Positions 58,352 to 64,000 of a stretch of 64,000 nucleotides of DNA are shown here, piece after piece. The notes under the pieces are model-generated. The model was given only the letters and a program-made list of their open reading frames with translations, was not told the origin of the DNA and ran no database searches. Position numbers and translations under genes: made by a program. This DNA comes from Lyophyllum atratum (Eukaryota; Basidiomycota; Agaricomycetes; Agaricales; Lyophyllaceae), in contig JACGCN010000002.1 in NCBI GenBank assembly GCA_014905825.1, positions 1,488,001-1,552,000 of the forward strand, given 5' to 3'. Position 1 is the stretch's first letter. Every line of letters starts with the position of its first letter.

Positions 58352-61300
58352 TCAAACGATATCACGAAGGGTCATGGGGACTTCAGGCTGCAAAAGAGGA
58401 CAATCAGCACATACGTTCGGTGTCGAAAAAAAGGACTCACGCATTTGATCCTGAAGAAAGTATCCTGTCAGAAAACATCCGGTTCTAAAATAAGGACAAC
58501 TAACTTGTAGAAACATTCTATAGATCGTAACATTTCGACGTCTCCGCCGGTAGCAGTCACGAAGTTTACAACAACACCCGCACGTGCATAGTTAGATGCA
58601 ATCGCCGGCGCAACTCTGAAAACATTATTACTGAGTAGACATAGACCGAATATGAATAGGCTAACCGGTGGGCATATTCTTCAACAGCTTTGGGTAGGTC
58701 TGCAGATAGGTTAGTCCATAATCTTATCATACGGTACCAGAAGAACTAACCATAATTAATGATAAGAGGGACGTGCGATACATCTGGAGTCTTCACTTGA
58801 ACATCGTATACTACTAAGACTTTCGTGGCAGGTCTCATGATGAGCGAGTTGGGGTTCCTAAACTTGTTCAGGGCAGCCAACTTGGTTCCCGCATTCATAT
58901 CACCATGCTATGAAAGACGGTGAGCAAAGGTTCTTACTAGACATGTGTGAATTCTTACCAGCGGCACAGCTTCTAAACCTCGACTTGCTAATTTATACAC
59001 AACCGAATCCAAAGCAGTCATCCCACCGACGTGTACAATAGCGTGAGTGACTTCAACGTCGTCAAAAAGATCGGCAAGGGCATCCAGCTTCCATTCTCTG
59101 GCTTGAGTTGTTTCGGCACTGGAGGCAGCACCTCTTCCAGAGCCGATGATACCAAGCCCACCACCTGGTGCCGTAGCCATAGGATCCGCTCTGCCACCAG
59201 CTGTGAACGCCAAATATAAATAAAACTGGCGAAGACCTCGAGAGCCTTGGGTGGTATCTGCATGTGTAACATTCCCATCACGTCGGACCAGGACACGGAC
59301 AGGCTCTCGCAGTTGAATCGCAGAAGCTAGGTTAAGGACGTCCTGAGGAACAGTATTGGAGAAGAGGGCAGTTTGCCGCTCAATTGCCTGGGAGTCGGTT
59401 GTGTTTGGCTCTAATGGGGCAGGTGAAGATAAAGACAGAGCAGAAAATCTACGGCCCTGGTTTTGAAATGGGGAGACGATGCCGTTGCTCGGTTCCAAAC
59501 TATTGTTAAAGGGTATCTGAGGTATCGGGCCAGGAGTTGAGCTGGAGTTCGGTGTCCCTGAGCCAATTGGTCGGGAGCGGGGTGGGGGAAGAAGCTTCAC
59601 GATATTGAAAACAAATTCGTGGAGGTTGCGCGCGATGAGTTGGTCAACTTCGTCCAAGACGAGGAACCGTACTTCGGAACCGGAAAGTCCACCGGGGGAG
59701 GTAAAGAGGGCATGGAGCTTCTGAGGAGTGCCGCAGATGATATGGGGCATGTTTTGTTGTAAGAGCCGGAGTTCTTGGGTAAGATCGTTATTAGCTGAGG
59801 TAGCACCTACACCCAGAGCGGATCTGACCCCAATGGGTCCCCCGAGGTCCCGGATCATGCGCTGTGCTTGAGTTGCTTGGTCTACGGTGGTGGAGATCAT
59901 GATAACAATGGGGCCACGATTTGGGGGACGAACTGTGATGTTGGTGACAGCAATCTGGATGGCCGGTATGACATATGCAGCGATACGTTCTTGTGTCGGC
60001 GGTGCTTGAGCAATTATATCGGAGCCCCGCAGAAGGAATGGCAGCGCTCGTTGTTGGATCTTGTTCGGAGGGCCAACGCTAATGATGCTGATGAAATGAC
60101 GAGAAGCATTGATTGACAGCATGCTCACCCAAATTTATTCAGAGACCGAAGAAGCTCAGGAGACAGTGATAGCTGTTCCCACTTGGAGATGATAGGGCCT
60201 GAATCTCGAGGCGAACTACTTGCCCAATTGTCGCCCTGTGCGTCCAGCACCTGAAATAGTGTTAAGTCGTGGCTAAAATGATACCCAGATGTAAACATAC
60301 ACCGGATGAGTCCCGACGGAGTAGACCTGTGACTGAGCGACGTTTGTCCCGGAGGTTATTGTCTTGTCGGCCGATGTTGGGATCAGAGGGGCGAATTGGT
60401 AAATCGAGTGTTCCAGCAGACCAGGTACGCAAGGGAGGGTTTGAATGGCGAGCTGAAGACCTCATCTCAGGCCTGAGCGGTAATCCGTGACCAAGGATAG
60501 CTGGGTTGGATATCGTGGAAGGGGGTATCGTTTGATTAGGAGCGATGTCGCCATTGTGTGTATTTAAACCTGCCATGGAGTTGCTGCGTGTATCGTTATT
60601 TGTGGATTGTATATGCTGCGTCTGAATGGCGAGGAGTTGTCCGACTGACGATGTTAAGGTATTCAAACGTTGAGAGATCGTGGATATGTCATCAGAGGGT
60701 GCTGGTTGATTGGGTGCGATGTTACCTAGTGAGGGTCTAGGACCGTTCTGTCTGGGACCACTGAGCGGAGGAGATGAGAAGCTGTGGCCATTGGTGTTTG
60801 CGGGAGCAAAGGGATCTTTGAACTCAGGCTGCGAGTTATTTCCCAAAGTTCGCTCCACGAGAAGGTTGACTTTGTGATGCATATCACCAAGGTCACGATG
60901 TATCTCTCGCGTAGTGTATTCGCATTGTACCAGGCGGTTTAGAATGTCGTGGATAATAGGCGAGGCTTTCAATTGAGCTTCGAAAGTTTGCGCTAGGTGA
61001 TCCATGCTGGGATTGAACTGGCTACCGGAATCCAGAGAGGATACGGGGGACAAAGATGTACGGCCACCGTAGGAGGGCGTGCCATTTTGGTTCACGGCTA
61101 TGGGGGGCGTGGATATGGGTTCTCGACTTCTCTGTTGCAAGGTGAAGAAAGAGGACCCTGGGGTTTGCGTCCCAGTTGCTCCAGACGTTGGCCCTGGAGT
61201 CTCTACGTTGTCATCTCCTTCTGGTAACGTATCCAAGCTCCCGACCATGCTCGATTCCCTGACTGCTCTGCTTTCTATCCCGGGATGCGGCCTGCCTGCG

Positions 61301-61587
61301 TCGACTTGGCGAAAGGTAGGTGATTGTCGAGACCAGTCATTCGGCTCTTGCGACGGCCTGGGCCGGGAATCATCGTTGGCTGCTGGTGGACTAGGCGAAG
61401 ATCTCGCAGAACGATATTCAGAAGGTGAGATGGAAAGCGAGGACATCGAGCTCCGGTCTTGCTCTCGGAATGTGTGATGGCGAAATCCCAATCCCAGTCC
61501 ACTGCTGCCGCCTTCATCTTCTCCGCCACGTAATCCCCCAGGAAAGAAAGGCATGGAGGCAGGATTCAAGGCCGCACTCCTTGCCAT
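58352..61587 (-). CDS. eIF4A-like pseudo-helicase with long disordered N-terminus
   Basis: Roughly 950 residues. Residues 1-430 are Ser/Pro/Asn-rich with one possible helix pair (FEAQLKASPIIHDILNRLVQ, then CEYTTREIHRDLGDMHHKVN). From LSPELLRSLNKFGVGPPNKI onward it follows eIF4A/DEAD-box order: Q-motif IQQRALPFLLRGSDII; motif I AQAPPTQERIA instead of AQSGTGKT; Ib GTPQKL; motif II LVLDEVDQLI; motif III FSNTVPQD instead of SAT; motif V region IINYDLP; motif VI HRVAPAIAS instead of HRIGRSGR. It ends FYKIKCPEVPMTLRDIV, the eIF4A end. ATP hydrolysis is very unlikely. Several splices are needed, including a 10-base exon (58441-58450). Confidence 0.85.
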
Positions 61588-61993
61588 AGTTTAAGTAGGC
61601 AGATGGCAACTAGCTGCAACAATCAACTACAGAGGGATTCAAAACACGGTTGGCAGCGGTTGGTAAGCTAGTGATCTCTGACAGCTGAGAGGATATTGAT
61701 CTTACTTACCGCCGACGGTCGTGGTGGATAGGTAACTATGCAGCTTCCATGCAGCGGGTGGAGGTCAATGGTCTGAGTGGAGGGCTTACAACCGTGGAAT
61801 GATAGCGGCTGTGTGATGATATGTTGGCGGACTACTAGCGCCGATCAAACAGGGGAACCTGTGTTTGTGCGACGGCATAAATAAGGAATGTAACAGGATA
61901 TCCATAAGGTATATAACAGGTCCGAATCGTAAAGAGTACATAAATACAAGCCTCCAACAGCCCTCTAAGCCAGACATTTCGCGAAAGATATAC
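61588..61993. other. intergenic upstream of the pseudo-helicase
   Basis: About 400 bases between the pseudo-helicase start and the end of the RRM gene, both on the minus strand. No gene or repeat is recognised. Confidence 0.35.
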
Positions 61994-63040
61994 CTAAAGC
62001 TCTATGACGATCTTGCGGAGGAAACTCCTCTGTGGGTTCAACACGGATCGGGCTGCGAGAATGTTTGAGGATGGGAAATTGAAGGTCATGGAATTTACAC
62101 ACTTGAATCCCAACTTGAGTTTGAACTGGTTGAGTAGCCCTTTCTTTAGGTTTCCTTTCTTTTGTTTGATCCTAGCTTGGAGAGGATCAGACACGACAAA
62201 ACGGAAGAGAATTATGGAGGACTTACTCCGAACGATGTCCTGAACCTCAGGAAGGTTTGCAGGTGTGCTGGTTACCTAAGGAAAAGCCAAGGTTAACAAC
62301 TGATGAAAGCACACTGATCGCCGCGCCACCAGCCCATACGTACCACGATCTCAAGACCATCAACCCTCGCCCCATTGAGGCGAAGTGCAAGCTTGGCAGC
62401 TTCCAGATTATGAAACTCAATGCTGGCATACTGTCGGTCACGAGAAGTCAATAAACTCGCAGGGACAGGTACACCAATGGTCACAGCCTGGCCACGGCTA
62501 CAACGAATTCCGATGCGGCAGATGCTGCCGCAGGGGGCGAACATAGCTCGCAATCTCTCCTCCGTGATAGACGATTGCAGCTATTACTCATGTTAGCGAT
62601 GGATTATCTTGTCATGAATGAGGCACTCACATTGCCCACATATACAAAAGGCAAGGTATGCTGGACCTTGACCTGGGGGCGGCCTTTGTCTGCATTGGTT
62701 TTCATCGCGACCTTCTTCTTCGCCTCTTGAACCGCGTGAAGTTTATCCTCTCTTTTATGCTGATGAATAGCACCGCGTTTACGCTGAACAGGGGCATTGA
62801 CTTTCGCCCGAACATCAGAGCCTCGCCTGCCTCCTTGAGGAACTTGTGCAGGACCAGCTGCAACCTGTTGACAATTAGTACAGAGGTGATTAGATGATCA
62901 TGGTAGCAAACATTAATCTTGTCAGGCGATTGATTCCAGGAAACACGCATCACGGAAGAGGCTTGAGGGAGAAGGGTCGGAAAGGATCTTGAGGAGTCGA
63001 TGGTGCAGCTACGAAGAGCATGCCACTTAAATAGCTGCAT
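61994..63040 (-). CDS. RRM RNA-binding protein, function unknown
   Basis: Four or so exons. The N-terminus from 63040 (MQLFKWHALRSCTIDSSRSF) looks like a mitochondrial leader. A basic linker follows (VQRKRGAIHQHKREDKLHAV, then QEAKKKVAMK). One RRM then has RNP2 PFVYVGNL, helix SITEERLRAMFAPCGSICRI, RNP1 RQYASIEF and EAAKLALRLNGARVDGLEIV. The last exon as read gives NLPEVQDIV and a basic stretch (RIKQKKGNLKKGLLNQFKLK), but the true stop is uncertain because donor-like sites follow VQDIV. It probably binds RNA. I cannot name an orthologue. Confidence 0.65.
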
Positions 63041-63263
63041 AATGGCGGTCAAAGCGTTCAAGAAGAGCACCTCTTTGGCCACATGCTGGCCCGCACGACA
63101 ATTATGGGTAGATCTTCTCGGTAGTCATGGCCTGCCGACCGTGAATCAAGATGAGCGAACAATGGCTTGGTGGAGGTCTGGTCGAAGGTGTTGGCCCTCC
63201 TGCACGTGACGATAACAAACCGCAATTTGAATTTCTCGAACTTCGGCACTGCCAACAACTTCG

Positions 63264-63708
63264 ATGAGCTCCCAAGTCGCAATGTCGGAATTGGCTCATG
63301 CGTATCGTGGCATTCTCCGCGAATTGAGGAAGTCGGTGAGTGCTGGATAGGTAAACTTTCTGCACTGCTACTCATTCATAAACCAGGCTGTTGCGCCACG
63401 AAAAGCCAATCAAACTATAGTGACCAACTATCGTTCTATAGCGGCCCAGTACCAAAAATCTGGAGATCTGCGTATCCTTCAGGACATGAAAAATGCTCTG
63501 TTGTTCCTACGATCACAGCGGGAGCACAAGGTCTGTTCACAATTCATGCGCTGTGACCGACGTCTGATAATAAACGTCATAAATCCGTCAGCTCTTAATT
63601 GAGAGATATAACCCCTTGTTTGACCTCACGGCCAAGGAGCGGATAACAGCGACAGCACGAAGAGTTGGCCTTAATATGCCCATCCTTCCCAATCCAGAGT
63701 CAGGCTAA
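63264..63708 (+). CDS. FMC1: FMC1-like ATP synthase assembly factor (LYR family)
   Basis: Three exons (63264-63335, 63387-63530, 63604-63708) give 106 residues. Fmc1 helps assemble or stabilise the F1 part of mitochondrial ATP synthase with Atp12. The LYR-type start is LAHAYRGILRELRKS (Tyr-Arg kept, Leu changed to Ala). It continues TNYRSIAAQYQKSGDLRILQ, then DMKNALLFLRSQREHK. The end is RYNPLFDLTAKERITATARR, then VGLNMPILPNPESG, as in FMC1 proteins. It is divergent from the RRM gene (223 bases between starts). Confidence 0.85.
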
Positions 63709-64000
63709 AGGGAACTAGGATTCCCCGTGCTGAGTATCCACAATACATATTTATTCACTCTAATATCTCGCTATGCTTCTCTTGTTTCCACAGATTTCCT
63801 ACCTTTACAGCTCAACTATACTATTTGACGTGTGGCTTGATCATGTCCTGCGTCGGGAAGTCCATTGTCCATCGTTATCATCTACCCGCCTTCTACCTAA
63901 GACTGAGGTAATGAAGCTCAGCTCGACCGCTCGGCCCTAGAACAAGAGAACATTGCACATTGGGCCATGCCTTGCTGGCCCATCTCGATTATCAATGACT

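Overview
The window is nuclear DNA of a filamentous basidiomycete, most likely an Agaricomycete. Genes lie close together on both strands. Most are cut by several introns of about 45-60 bases with GT..AG ends and short 3-prime branch sites. The F-box protein, the SLIP-GC-like GTPase, the Zn2Cys6 regulator and the convergent Ure2-type glutathione transferases also fit that group. I see about 32 protein genes, no tRNA or rRNA, no transposon and no CRISPR array. All exon joins were read by eye from splice signals, reading frame and family conservation. Where the spliced lengths were added up they come out as whole codons.

Layout: 0.2-6 kb holds an F-box protein (-), SSU72 CTD phosphatase (+), a 1-Cys peroxiredoxin (+) and proteasome alpha2 (+). 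6-11.8 kb holds a small Zn2Cys6 regulator (+), an aldehyde dehydrogenase (-) and COX8 (+). 11.8-21.9 kb holds a large Dicer (-), a conserved protein of unknown function (+), a DUF7719-like membrane protein (-) and the ribosome-assembly factor FAF1 (+). 22-30.7 kb holds a low-complexity protein (-), a double zinc-ribbon ZNRD2-like protein (-), an EDEM-type GH47 protein (+), adenine phosphoribosyltransferase (-) and ribosomal protein eS1 (-). 30.9-39.3 kb holds ATG10, ERG10, an allantoate-type MFS permease and an acidic orphan (all +). 39.7-49.2 kb holds a SLIP-GC-like GTPase (+), a His/Tyr-rich protein (-), GPN3 (-), PYM (+) and a CCDC90/MCUR1-type protein (-). 49.7-63.7 kb holds two convergent GSTs, PET191 (-), IBA57 (+), an AcpS-type phosphopantetheinyl transferase (-), ELP2 (+), an eIF4A-like pseudo-helicase (-), an RRM protein (-) and FMC1 (+).

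Most genes are housekeeping. Six serve mitochondria (COX8, PET191, IBA57, PPT2, FMC1, CCDC90-like), and ERG10 and the aldehyde dehydrogenase each carry a possible mitochondrial leader upstream of a second in-frame ATG. Others serve mRNA and translation control (SSU72, PYM, ELP2, FAF1, eS1, GPN3), protein quality control (PRE8, GH47, ATG10) and RNA silencing (Dicer).

The strongest observations are two enzyme-like proteins whose helicase motifs are ruined while the open frame is kept. One is the Dicer: its DECH box and motifs III, V and VI are lost, but both RNase III centres are intact. The other is a long eIF4A-like protein lacking motifs I, III and VI. Also notable are three GC-AG introns within 3 kb, several 10-27 nt micro-exons, very short divergent promoters, and two single-base frame breaks about 1 kb apart in ATG10 and ERG10.
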